Under the pieces are notes generated by a model. That model did not search any database. It was not told the origin of the DNA and was given only the letters and a program-made list of their open reading frames with translations. From DATJGF01 sp035495315 (GTDB taxonomy: Bacteria > Verrucomicrobiota > Verrucomicrobiia > Limisphaerales > UBA8199), in the NCBI GenBank assembly GCA_035495315.1, contig DATJGF010000173.1, positions 1-64,000 on the forward strand: a DNA stretch of 64,000 nt, read 5' to 3'. Shown here in pieces: positions 26,855-34,785 of this stretch (its first letter is position 1; each line of letters starts with the position of its first letter). The translations under genes were made by a program, and so were the position numbers.

Positions 26855-29800
26855 GTGAATGCTCTTTCCTGGCACCAACCCTCCCACCTGATTCCTCTCG
26901 CGTTCGCCGTGTTGCTTCCCTTCAACGCCACCACCGCTGCTGTTCGCATCTCCGAACAAGACCTGGTCATTCCCACCTACCTTGCCGGTGAGCCCGACCC
27001 AAACCCCATGTTCAATCTGGGACGCAATTCACAAGGCGCCCAAGGGGTCGTCTATCCTTATCCGCTCTACGATTCACTGACCAACATCAGATCGAACAAG
27101 GCTTATCGCGTTATTTATTTGGAAAACGAATATGTGCGACTCGGGATCATTCCGGAAATCGGCGGACGTCTCTTCGAGGCAGTCGATAAAAGCAACGGTT
27201 ACAATTTCATTTATCGTCAGCATGTCATCAAACCCGCCCTGATTGGATTAATTGGGGCATGGATCTCCGGCGGCATCGAATGGAATATCCCTCATCATCA
27301 TCGCGCGACCACATTCCTGCCCGTGCAGTACCGAATCGTGGATAATGGGGATGGCAGCAAAACAGTTTGGGTAGGGGAACTCGAAGTGCGCCATCGAATG
27401 CGCTGGGCGGTTGGCTATACCTTGCATCCGGGGAAGTCTTATCTCGAGTGCAGCGTCCGCATTCTCAATCGTACGCCCGTCGTCAACACGATGCTCTGCT
27501 TCGCGAATGTCGCCGTGCACGTGAACGACAATTATCAGGTGATTTATCCTCCCTCGACTCGCTTCGTCACCTTTCATGGTAAACGCGAGTTTACGACCTG
27601 GCCGATTGCCACAACCCGCTATGCCGGTGCCGATTTCACCCGCGGCGTCGATGTCAGCTGGTATTCGAATCACATTTCCGCCAACTCGATGTTTGCGTGG
27701 AATTATCGCGATGATTTCTTCGCCGGTTATGACCATGCGCGCCAAGCCGGCATCATCAGCGTCGCCGATCACCATATCGTCCCGGGTAAGAAATTCTGGA
27801 CCTGGGGCAATGGCCCGCGGGGGCGAATGTGGGATAAGATCCTGACCGACAGTGATGGGCCCTATATCGAACTGATGGTTGGCGCCTATTCAGACAACCA
27901 ACCCGATTACAGCTGGCTGCAGCCGTTCGAAGTTAAATCCTTCGAGCTTTATTGGTATCCCTTCCGCGATATCGGCGGAGTCAAGTTGGCAAACCTCGAT
28001 GCCGCCGTGAACCTCGAAGTGAAAACCAACAGAACCGCCCTGCTCGGCTTCTGCACGACGGCAACTCACAAAAACGCGACCGTCACCCTGAAAACGCGCG
28101 AACGCTCGCTGCTTTCGGAAACTATCGCCGTTAATCCGGGCAAACCATTCGTTCGCGAGATTCCGCTTCCGCCGGGAACAGATGAACACGAGTTACGAGC
28201 CGCCTTGTCTGCGGATGGAACGGAGCTTGTTGCCTACTCGCCTGAACGACTTGAGCCTGTTACTATGCCCTCCCCTGTCGCCGGTCCAGGTACGCCTGCA
28301 GATTTCAAAACGACTGAGGAACTCTTTTTGGCCGGTCAACGACTCGAGCAATTTCACAGCCCCAATGGCAAACCCGAAGTTTATTGGGAAGAAGCCTTGC
28401 ACCGCGACGCCGACGATGTGCGTGCCAACACCGCGGTGGGTATTCGCGAATGGAAAGAGATGAAATTCGCAGAGGCCGAAACTCATTTTCGCAAAGCCCT
28501 CGAACGTCTGACGGCAAACTATACGTCGCCTAAGGATGGTGAGCCGTTTTATTACCTTGGGCTCTCGTTAAAAGCCCAGGCCCGGTTGGAGGAAGCTTTC
28601 GACGTGTTTTTTAAAGCGACCTGGAGCGAGGCCTGGCGTGCCCCGGCCTATTTCGCGCTCGCTGAAATCGCCACTGAAAAAAGGGATTTTCGCTCCGCAT
28701 CAGATTACCTCGACCGTTCTCTTGAAGCTAACGCGCTTAATGTCCGAGCCGTCAATCTCAAGGCCGCCATATTGCGTCACAAGGGCAATTCCCAGGCTGC
28801 TCGTGACGTTCTGCGGATAGCCGTTCGCCACACTGATCCGCTCGACGTCCGTCTCATGGCCGAGCAATGGTTGGCCGGCGAGGAGAAGGTTGGCCCCGAC
28901 TTGCAAGCGGTCCTTCGCCGACACCCGAACACGGGCCTCGAAACTGCGGCCGAATACGCAAGCGCGGGATTATGGACCGACGGCAGCGCCATCCTGAAGC
29001 TCCAGGCTGAAAACGCCAGCGATCCCAATCACGCCTCACCGCTTGTCTATTATTACCTGGCCTATTTCTGCGACCAACTCGGCGAACATACAAAAGCCGT
29101 GGATTACCGAAAACGCGCGGCCCGGTCACCCCCTGATTACGTTTTCCCCTTCCAATGGGAGCTGGTGACAGTGCTGCAGCGCGCAATCGACAAGAACCCG
29201 GAGGATGCCCGCGCGCCATACTATCTCGGCAACCTGTTGTTCGATGGTCAGCAGGAAAAAGCCGTCGCACTGTGGGAACGATCTGCCACCCTCGATCCCT
29301 CCTTCGCCATTGCCCATCGAAACCTTGCCGTTGCCTATGCCCATCAGAAGGAACCCGACCTTCCCCGCGCGATCAAAGAACTGGAATCGGCAATCGCTTG
29401 CGAAAAGAAATATGCCGAACACTTCGCTGAACTGGACGCACTTTATGCCGACGCTGGAACTCCACCTGAGAAGCGCCTGGCGATCTTGGAGCATAATCAT
29501 GAGGTAGTGGTTAAACGCGACGACTCCCTGTCACGGGAGATCGGCATGAAAGTCTTCGCTGGAAAATATGACGACGCCATTCGGTTGATGACCGGCCGTA
29601 AATTCTCCGTCTGGGAAGGCGGCTCGCTCGAGGTGGCAGATCACTGGGTGAACGCGCACTTGCTTCGTGGCCGCCAACGCTTGGTCGCTTCAAAATGCAC
29701 GGAGGCACTTGCCGATTTCGAAGCCGCAAAAGCGATCCCGGAAAACCTGCCCACCGAGCATGAAGTCGGTCGCGATACAGAAATCGATTATTGGTTGGGC

Positions 29801-30181
29801 CTGGCGCAGGAAACTGCCGGACAAAAGGAGAAAGCCCTCACATCCTGGCGCACCGTCGCAAATGCTCAGAATCCAGAGCCCCGGCGGACTCGCGGTCGCA
29901 TTTCTGAAAGGGACGTTCAGGCTTATTACCGGGCGCTGGCTTGGCGGAAACTCGGCGAAACAACGAAAGCCGAGACCGTAATGCGCGAGCTCTTGGAAAA
30001 GGTTAATCCAGACCGAGATCCGCATCCTACAAACAAACAAATCGCGTTTGCTCATTATATCAGCGGTCTTGCCCACGCCGGTCTCGGTGAAGCCGAGCAG
30101 GCCAAGACCGAATTTCAACGCGCCCTCCAAACAGCTCCCGACTTGCTCGGAGCCAAGGCAGAGCTCACCCGATTAGAATGA
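26855..30181 (+). CDS. Secreted DUF5107 protein with C-terminal TPR repeats
   Basis: A 1108-residue protein, GTG start, with a signal peptide (about residues 1-28). Residues about 35-390 match DUF5107 (YRVIYLENEYVRLGIIPEIG, FIYRQHVIKPALIGLIG, IEWNIPHHHR, YGNGPRGRMWDKI-like WTWGNGPRGRMWDK), a glycoside-hydrolase/epimerase-like fold of unknown substrate. From about 510 onward there are about ten tetratricopeptide-like repeats (FYYLGLSLKAQARLEEAFDV, PYYLGNLLFDGQQEKAVALW, HYISGLAHAGLGEAEQAKTE). It should be periplasmic or exported and may act on or bind a carbohydrate. A Gfo/Idh/MocA gene follows. Confidence 0.85.
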   Translation: MNALSWHQPSHLIPLAFAVLLPFNATTAAVRISEQDLVIPTYLAGEPDPNPMFNLGRNSQGAQGVVYPYPLYDSLTNIRSNKAYRVIYLENEYVRLGIIPEIGGRLFEAVDKSNGYNFIYRQHVIKPALIGLIGAWISGGIEWNIPHHHRATTFLPVQYRIVDNGDGSKTVWVGELEVRHRMRWAVGYTLHPGKSYLECSVRILNRTPVVNTMLCFANVAVHVNDNYQVIYPPSTRFVTFHGKREFTTWPIATTRYAGADFTRGVDVSWYSNHISANSMFAWNYRDDFFAGYDHARQAGIISVADHHIVPGKKFWTWGNGPRGRMWDKILTDSDGPYIELMVGAYSDNQPDYSWLQPFEVKSFELYWYPFRDIGGVKLANLDAAVNLEVKTNRTALLGFCTTATHKNATVTLKTRERSLLSETIAVNPGKPFVREIPLPPGTDEHELRAALSADGTELVAYSPERLEPVTMPSPVAGPGTPADFKTTEELFLAGQRLEQFHSPNGKPEVYWEEALHRDADDVRANTAVGIREWKEMKFAEAETHFRKALERLTANYTSPKDGEPFYYLGLSLKAQARLEEAFDVFFKATWSEAWRAPAYFALAEIATEKRDFRSASDYLDRSLEANALNVRAVNLKAAILRHKGNSQAARDVLRIAVRHTDPLDVRLMAEQWLAGEEKVGPDLQAVLRRHPNTGLETAAEYASAGLWTDGSAILKLQAENASDPNHASPLVYYYLAYFCDQLGEHTKAVDYRKRAARSPPDYVFPFQWELVTVLQRAIDKNPEDARAPYYLGNLLFDGQQEKAVALWERSATLDPSFAIAHRNLAVAYAHQKEPDLPRAIKELESAIACEKKYAEHFAELDALYADAGTPPEKRLAILEHNHEVVVKRDDSLSREIGMKVFAGKYDDAIRLMTGRKFSVWEGGSLEVADHWVNAHLLRGRQRLVASKCTEALADFEAAKAIPENLPTEHEVGRDTEIDYWLGLAQETAGQKEKALTSWRTVANAQNPEPRRTRGRISERDVQAYYRALAWRKLGETTKAETVMRELLEKVNPDRDPHPTNKQIAFAHYISGLAHAGLGEAEQAKTEFQRALQTAPDLLGAKAELTRLE

Positions 30182-30300
30182 CCAAATGTGGCTACAAGAA
30201 AGTAACCTCCGATTAATCCCGACACGCGCTGAAAAGACTCCTCTATACATGAACATGTCCATGCAAAACAATTCAAGTAGCTCCCTGACTGGGGTGGATT

Positions 30301-30341
30301 CTCCCTCGCCCTTTCCAAGGGGACAGGGCGGGAGTGAGGGG
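30301..30341. repeat. CCCTCTCC-family hairpin (copy c)
   Basis: CTCCCTCGCCCTTTCC and GGGACAGGGCGGGAG form the arms, followed by TGAGGGG. It lies between the DUF5107-TPR gene and the Gfo/Idh/MocA start, and its tail GAGGGGAA is close to a Shine-Dalgarno position for the GTG at 30357. Confidence 0.75.
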
Positions 30342-30356
30342 AACTTTGCCCCCCCC

Positions 30357-31337
30357 GTGAACCGATGCGGCCTCCTGAAATATATTGTCCTCGCCGCTGC
30401 GTTCCTGAGTCTAATCCTAACCAATAATGCAGCCGATTTGCGCATCGGCATTATCGGCTGCGATACATCGCATGTGACCGCCTTTACCGAGACGTTGAAC
30501 AATCCGTCCGCCCCAGGCCACGTCCCCGGCGGGAAAGTTGTTGCCGCATTTAAAGGAGGCAGCCCCGATATCCCATCCAGCGCGACCCGGGTTGACCAGT
30601 TCGCGAAAACCCTCCACGAAAAGTACGGTGTCAAGTTCTACGATACCATCGAGGAGTTAAGCAGCAACGTCGATGCTGTGTTGCTGGAAAGTGTCGACGG
30701 CCGTCCACACCTGCAACAAGCAAGGCCAGTGATCGCGGCCCACAAATACTTGTTCATCGATAAGCCAATGGGAGGATCGTTGCACGACGTGATCGCGATT
30801 TTTCATCTGGCAAAACAGGCGAAAGTCCCAGTCTTCAGCGCCTCGTCCCTGCGATTTGCCACCAATACTCAAGCCATCGCACACGGTTCCATTGGGCAGG
30901 TGCTCTACGCAGAAACTTACGGCCCTTCCGAACTCGAGCCTCATCATCCCGATCTCTTCTGGTACGGCGTTCACGGGGTGGAAGCGCTTTGCACGATTAT
31001 GGGTACCGGCTGCCAGAAAGTGCAGCGATCCAACACCACGGACGAGCGTATCGAAGTGATTGGCTACTGGCCTCACGGACGAAAAGGTATCTTTCGTGAG
31101 GACAAAGATTTTCACGGTCTGGCCAAAGGAACAAAGGGCGACTCGGCAGCCGGCTCCTTCAACGGTTACGAACCGCTTCTCGCCCAGATCATGAAATTCT
31201 TTCAGACCGGCGTCGCACCGGTGAAACCCGAGCAGACCATCGAGATCTTCGCGTTCATGGAAGCCGCCGACCAGAGCAAGAAACAAGGCGGAGCGGCAAT
31301 AAAGCTAAAGGATATTATCAAGCAGAGCGCCCGCTAA
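30357..31337 (+). CDS. Gfo/Idh/MocA-family oxidoreductase, secreted
   Basis: A 326-residue NAD(P)-dependent oxidoreductase with a signal peptide from the GTG at 30357 (MNRCGLLKYIVLAAAFLSLI). The frame is open 57 codons further upstream, but those codons are the CCCTCTCC hairpin and no protein feature, so GTG is preferred. The family motifs are LRIGIIGCDTSHVTAF at the N-terminus, HKYLFIDKPMGGSLHDV with the EKP-like DKP, and the substrate-domain SELEPHHPDLFWYGVHGVEA. The exact sugar is unknown. It follows the DUF5107-TPR gene and may act in the same pathway. Confidence 0.82.
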   Translation: MNRCGLLKYIVLAAAFLSLILTNNAADLRIGIIGCDTSHVTAFTETLNNPSAPGHVPGGKVVAAFKGGSPDIPSSATRVDQFAKTLHEKYGVKFYDTIEELSSNVDAVLLESVDGRPHLQQARPVIAAHKYLFIDKPMGGSLHDVIAIFHLAKQAKVPVFSASSLRFATNTQAIAHGSIGQVLYAETYGPSELEPHHPDLFWYGVHGVEALCTIMGTGCQKVQRSNTTDERIEVIGYWPHGRKGIFREDKDFHGLAKGTKGDSAAGSFNGYEPLLAQIMKFFQTGVAPVKPEQTIEIFAFMEAADQSKKQGGAAIKLKDIIKQSAR

Positions 31338-31345
31338 GACCCTTC

Positions 31346-31369
31346 GGAAGGCCGAGCTCGGCGTTCCGA
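31346..31369. repeat. GGAAGGCC-family palindrome between convergent genes
   Basis: A 24-bp imperfect palindrome with arms CGGAAGGCCGAG and CTCGGCGTTCCG. It lies exactly between the convergent Gfo/Idh/MocA and glutamine amidotransferase stop codons (31337 and 31373) and may act as a shared terminator. A larger inverted pair with the same core is at 52619-52692. Confidence 0.6.
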
Positions 31370-31372
31370 TGA

Positions 31373-31939
31373 CTACCGAAGCTTCAGAAAATTGCTTAGA
31401 ATCTGCCGCCCGCTTTCTGTGAGGATGCTCTCCGGATGAAATTGCACGCCCCAAATCGGATATTCTTTGTGTTTGACGCCCATAATTTCGCCCTCCTCCG
31501 TTTCGGCCGTGATTTCGAGACAATCAGGCAAGGAGTCCCGCTGGATCACCAGGGAATGATATCGCGTCGCAGCGAAGGGATTGGGCATGCCCTGAAAGAG
31601 GTCTTTGCCGTTATGCTTAATGGGCGAGGTCTTGCCGTGCATCATTCGGTAATTAACGACGACGTTGGCGCCGAACACATGCCCGATACATTGATGCCCT
31701 AAACAAACACCCAGCGTCGGCGTCTGCATGCTGAACTTCCGAATAATTTCGTTGGAAAGGCCAGACTCGCGCGGCGAACAAGGCCCGGGCGAAATCAGAA
31801 TGCGGTCTGGCTTTAAAGCCTGCAACTGTTCCAGTGAAACCTGGTCGTTGCGATGAACTTGCATTTCCACCTGCATCTCCCCCAGGTACTGCACCAGATT
31901 GTAGGTAAATGAGTCGTAATTGTCGATGACCACTAACAT
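31373..31939 (-). CDS. Anthranilate/para-aminobenzoate synthase component II (glutamine amidotransferase)
   Basis: A 188-residue class I amidotransferase that supplies ammonia for anthranilate or aminodeoxychorismate synthesis from chorismate. Start ATG at 31939 gives MLVVIDNYDSFTYNLVQYLG. The catalytic Cys is in TLGVCLGHQCIG and the His-Glu pair in WGVQFHPESILTE. No component I gene is adjacent; the two gene candidates (TrpG or PabA) cannot be separated by sequence. A 7-nt tandem array and an unknown gene separate it from aroB, which makes the precursor of chorismate. Confidence 0.92.
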   Translation of the reverse strand: MLVVIDNYDSFTYNLVQYLGEMQVEMQVHRNDQVSLEQLQALKPDRILISPGPCSPRESGLSNEIIRKFSMQTPTLGVCLGHQCIGHVFGANVVVNYRMMHGKTSPIKHNGKDLFQGMPNPFAATRYHSLVIQRDSLPDCLEITAETEEGEIMGVKHKEYPIWGVQFHPESILTESGRQILSNFLKLR

Positions 31940-31973
31940 TCGCTTTTGCGATTGGAATGTAGCGGAAGAGAGT

Positions 31974-32001
31974 TCAAAGTCCAATGTCCAAAGTCCAATG
32001 T
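31974..32001. repeat. 7-nt tandem array CCAAAGT/CCAATGT
   Basis: Four units: TCAAAGT, CCAATGT, CCAAAGT, CCAATGT. It lies between the amidotransferase start and the stop of the unknown gene 32031-32639. The same unit as in 24786-24820. Confidence 0.7.
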
Positions 32002-32030
32002 CGCTGAAGTCCGCACGTCCGAACTTCAAA

Positions 32031-32639
32031 TTAGCGATCTAAGCGTCTACCTCGCTTTGTCTTCGTTTTGAACAACTCGAGTTGTGGTTCTTTCAGGAAA
32101 TCGTAGGTCCGTAGAATTCGAATCATCTGTAACAGGTCGGACTTCTGATAATTCCGGCGGGCCTCTATATGACTAACCAGGTCCGCAAGCATGGTTGGAA
32201 AGGAGATCACCGCATCAATTCCCTTTGCTCGCAGGATCGCGACGCTCTGTTCGCGAGCGGCCGTTTCTCGGGGAAGCACCGGTACGATGACGATCTTCAC
32301 CACCGCTTCATCATCGGCGAACATCTTCACGATATGTTGGAAGCTCTTTTTCTCCAGAAAGCGGAATAAGTCGGGCGCATTGTTGAGCAGCGCGGGGCTG
32401 AAGATCTCCGTGTGCCATGCCTTGATCACCACGATCCCCCGCTCGATGAATGGCAAGTCGGCAGAGCTGAGCACGAAGGGGAGCTCTTGTTCACGCACCT
32501 GCGGCCGTGGGTTGCTAATGAGAAAATCTACATCATCGTCCTCACGTCCCGCCGGCGCGACATGCTTGCGATATTGTCGCACCAGGAATTCGTGCAACTC
32601 AAAGTACTCCCGGACAATCTCTTCACTCACGGCCGCCAT
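32031..32639 (-). CDS. Uncharacterised acidic protein between aroB and glutamine amidotransferase
   Basis: A 202-residue protein I do not recognise. It has an acidic N-terminal stretch (AGREDDDVDFLISNPRP), a predicted alpha/beta core (ELPFVLSSADLPFIERGIVV then IKAWHTEIFSP), KIVIVPVLPRETAAREQSVA and ILRAKGIDAVISFPTMLADL, ending with basic KTKTKRGRRLDR. The D-(x)-xxK spacing (VDFLISN...VIKAW) could suggest a nuclease-like core, but this is only a resemblance. Codon use is normal and it lies in the chorismate neighbourhood on the same strand as its neighbours. It is likely a real, conserved gene of unknown function. Confidence 0.7.
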   Translation of the reverse strand: MAAVSEEIVREYFELHEFLVRQYRKHVAPAGREDDDVDFLISNPRPQVREQELPFVLSSADLPFIERGIVVIKAWHTEIFSPALLNNAPDLFRFLEKKSFQHIVKMFADDEAVVKIVIVPVLPRETAAREQSVAILRAKGIDAVISFPTMLADLVSHIEARRNYQKSDLLQMIRILRTYDFLKEPQLELFKTKTKRGRRLDR

Positions 32640-32716
32640 GATGGGTTAGGAATGGGTTCAAGTTCCCCGAGATTGCCACGAACAGCCACTAAAGCTCACG
32701 AAAAAAATCCGGGTAA

Positions 32717-33805
32717 TCACTGCCATCGGCTCAAGAACTCCTGCAAAAGCCCGCCCGGGATTCGCCGCCCGTATTCTACTTGCCCGATTTTTTTCGCCAA
32801 AACAAATCGGACTTCGCCGTTACTAACCTTTTTGTCGAGCGTGATCGCCGACAAGAGTTTTGCCCTTTCAGAGGAGCTCAGTTCGAGTTTCGTCGGCAGA
32901 CTGGCCCTGCGAAACAGCTCGTGAATGCGCCCCACTTCTGATGCGGGAAGGTCCAGCAATCTCGCCGAAAGATGTGCCGCTGCAACCTGACCGATGGCAA
33001 TCGCTTCGCCATGTAAATACCTGCCGTAACCTGAAGTCGCCTCGAGTGCATGGCCTATGGTATGGCCGAAATTCAGAATCGCCCTCAAGCCGCTCTCGGT
33101 TTCATCCTGCCCCACCACCTCCGCCTTAATCTCGCAACAGCGGGCAATTACCGCCGTCAAGGTCGCGGGATCGCGTTTGAGCAGTTTGGACAGATCACGT
33201 TCCAGTCGTTGAAAAAGCGCCCGATCATAGATGATCCCATATTTGATAACCTCGGCCAGGCCTGCTCTAAACTCCCGTGCCGGCAACGTTGCCAGTGTAT
33301 CCAAATCGCACAGCACCAGACGCGGCTGATAAAACGCACCCACCAGATTCTTTCCCGCCTTAAGATTTATCCCAACCTTTCCCCCGACCGAGCTATCCAC
33401 TTGCGCCAGCAGCGTCGTCGGCACTTGAACAAAAGCCACTCCGCGCAAGTAGGTCGCGGCAACAAACCCTGCCAGGTCCCCCACCACGCCACCCCCCAGC
33501 GCAATTATGAACGACTTCCGTTCCAGTCGATGCGCGGCGAGTTCATCGTAGCAGCGCTGAACCGTGCTAAGTCTTTTTGCCGTTTCTCCGGCCGGCACAC
33601 GAATCAGCACCGCCTCGAAGCCTGCCTTGGCAAGAGCGCGTCGGGCAGCACCTCCATATTTTGGAGCCACATTCCGATCGGAGATGATCGCACAGCGTTT
33701 GCCCAGGCCAAGCCGGGCGCACTGCTTGCCCAACTCGCCGAGCAGACCGTTACCGATTTGTATCGCATAGCTCCGGGAACCAAGGGCAACTTTGACAACG
33801 CGCAC
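32717..33805 (-). CDS. aroB: 3-dehydroquinate synthase
   Basis: Second enzyme of the shikimate pathway, converting DAHP to 3-dehydroquinate with NAD and zinc. The 362-residue protein has IALGGGVVGDLAGFVAATYL, FVQVPTTLLAQVDSSVGGKV and GINLKAGKNLVGAFYQP, LAEVIKYGII and metal ligands in LNFGHTIGHALEAT and LHGEAIAIG. Start GTG at 33805; a consensus promoter just upstream implies transcription beginning almost at this codon. Downstream on the same strand are the unknown 32031 gene and the amidotransferase. Confidence 0.95.
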   Translation of the reverse strand: MRVVKVALGSRSYAIQIGNGLLGELGKQCARLGLGKRCAIISDRNVAPKYGGAARRALAKAGFEAVLIRVPAGETAKRLSTVQRCYDELAAHRLERKSFIIALGGGVVGDLAGFVAATYLRGVAFVQVPTTLLAQVDSSVGGKVGINLKAGKNLVGAFYQPRLVLCDLDTLATLPAREFRAGLAEVIKYGIIYDRALFQRLERDLSKLLKRDPATLTAVIARCCEIKAEVVGQDETESGLRAILNFGHTIGHALEATSGYGRYLHGEAIAIGQVAAAHLSARLLDLPASEVGRIHELFRRASLPTKLELSSSERAKLLSAITLDKKVSNGEVRFVLAKKIGQVEYGRRIPGGLLQEFLSRWQ

Positions 33806-33811
33806 GCGCCA

Positions 33812-33839
33812 AGAATAATGCCGGAACGCGCAGTGTCAA
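33812..33839 (-). promoter_or_regulatory. Promoter of aroB with almost no leader
   Basis: On the minus strand TTGACA (33834-33839) and TATTCT (33812-33817), 16 nt apart. Transcription would start near 33805, the first base of the GTG start codon, so the message would be leaderless or nearly so. Confidence 0.6.
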
Positions 33840-33956
33840 AGTTTGGCTCGTGTTAGCAAACAAAGACGCCAATGAACCCTTCTTTGACACTAGACGCCGG
33901 TTTGGGACATTTAAAAATCTCCTTTTGCTTCTATTCGCCGAAACTATGCTGATCGC

Positions 33957-34754
33957 GTGAAACCGGTCGCCCTCATCACAGGCGCCTCCCGCGGCATCGG
34001 ACGTGGCATCGCGCTGGAGTTGGCCAAGGTTGGCTATGATCTCGTGATCAATTATGCGCGGAACGCTTCAGCGGCACAGCAAACGGCTTCCGACACCAAG
34101 GCCCTAGCCAAACAGGCGAATCATTCTTCTCGTGCGGAAATTTGCCAGGCTGACATAAGTAAGGCCGAGGATCGGAAGAAATTAATCGCATTCACGAAGG
34201 CACAATTTGGTCGCCTGGATTTGCTCGTCAACAATGCCGGCGTTGCGCCCGAGGTTCGCGCCGATATCCTCGAGGCCAGTGAAGAAAGCTTTGATCGGCT
34301 AATCAATATCAACGTCAAAGGCCCCTATTTCCTGACCCAGCTCGCCGCTAACTGGATGATTGAACAGCAGAAGCGGACTGACTCTCCACCGGGCATACGA
34401 CCCAAGATCGTAACCATCTCCTCCATTAGCGCTTATGCTGCCTCCACCAATCGCGGAGACTATTGTATCGCCAAAGCCGCGCTTTCCATGATAACGCCGC
34501 TTTACGCTGCACGCCTGGCCGAATACGGCATCAATGTCTACGAAATTCGTCCGGGAATCGTTGCCACCGATATGACTGCACCCGTGAAGCAAAAATACGA
34601 TACGCTCATCGCCGAGGGCCTTACCCCCATTAACCGATGGGGTACTCCTGAAGACGTCGGCAAAGCTGTCGCCGTAATTGCCCGGGATTTACTACCCTTC
34701 AGTACGGGCGAAGTCATCAACGTGGACGGCGGCTTTCATATTCGAAGACTTTAG
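33957..34754 (+). CDS. Short-chain dehydrogenase/reductase (FabG-like)
   Basis: A 265-residue NAD(P)-dependent SDR: cofactor motif ITGASRGIGRG, NNAGVAPEVRAD, and catalytic Ser-Tyr-Lys in SSISAYAASTNRGDYCIAKA. C-terminal DLLPFSTGEVINVDGGFHI is the usual SDR end. Annotated as 3-ketoacyl-ACP reductase-like, but it leads a run with a GH88-like hydrolase and an OYE flavoprotein, so a sugar-acid or uronate dehydrogenase role is at least as likely. Start GTG at 33957. Divergent from aroB. Confidence 0.85.
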   Translation: MKPVALITGASRGIGRGIALELAKVGYDLVINYARNASAAQQTASDTKALAKQANHSSRAEICQADISKAEDRKKLIAFTKAQFGRLDLLVNNAGVAPEVRADILEASEESFDRLININVKGPYFLTQLAANWMIEQQKRTDSPPGIRPKIVTISSISAYAASTNRGDYCIAKAALSMITPLYAARLAEYGINVYEIRPGIVATDMTAPVKQKYDTLIAEGLTPINRWGTPEDVGKAVAVIARDLLPFSTGEVINVDGGFHIRRL

Positions 34755-34759
34755 CCGCG

Positions 34760-34780
34760 ATTTCGGACTTCGGATTTCCT
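34760..34780. repeat. 7-nt repeat ATTTCGG, three units
   Basis: ATTTCGG ACTTCGG ATTTCCT lies directly upstream of the GH88-like ATG. Same unit as 26716-26743 and 37750-37763. Confidence 0.55.
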
Positions 34781-34785
34781 TACAC

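Noticed and set aside
30186..30356. Longer N-terminus for the Gfo/Idh/MocA protein
   Set aside because: The extra 57 codons cover a hairpin repeat; the GTG at 30357 begins a clean signal peptide.
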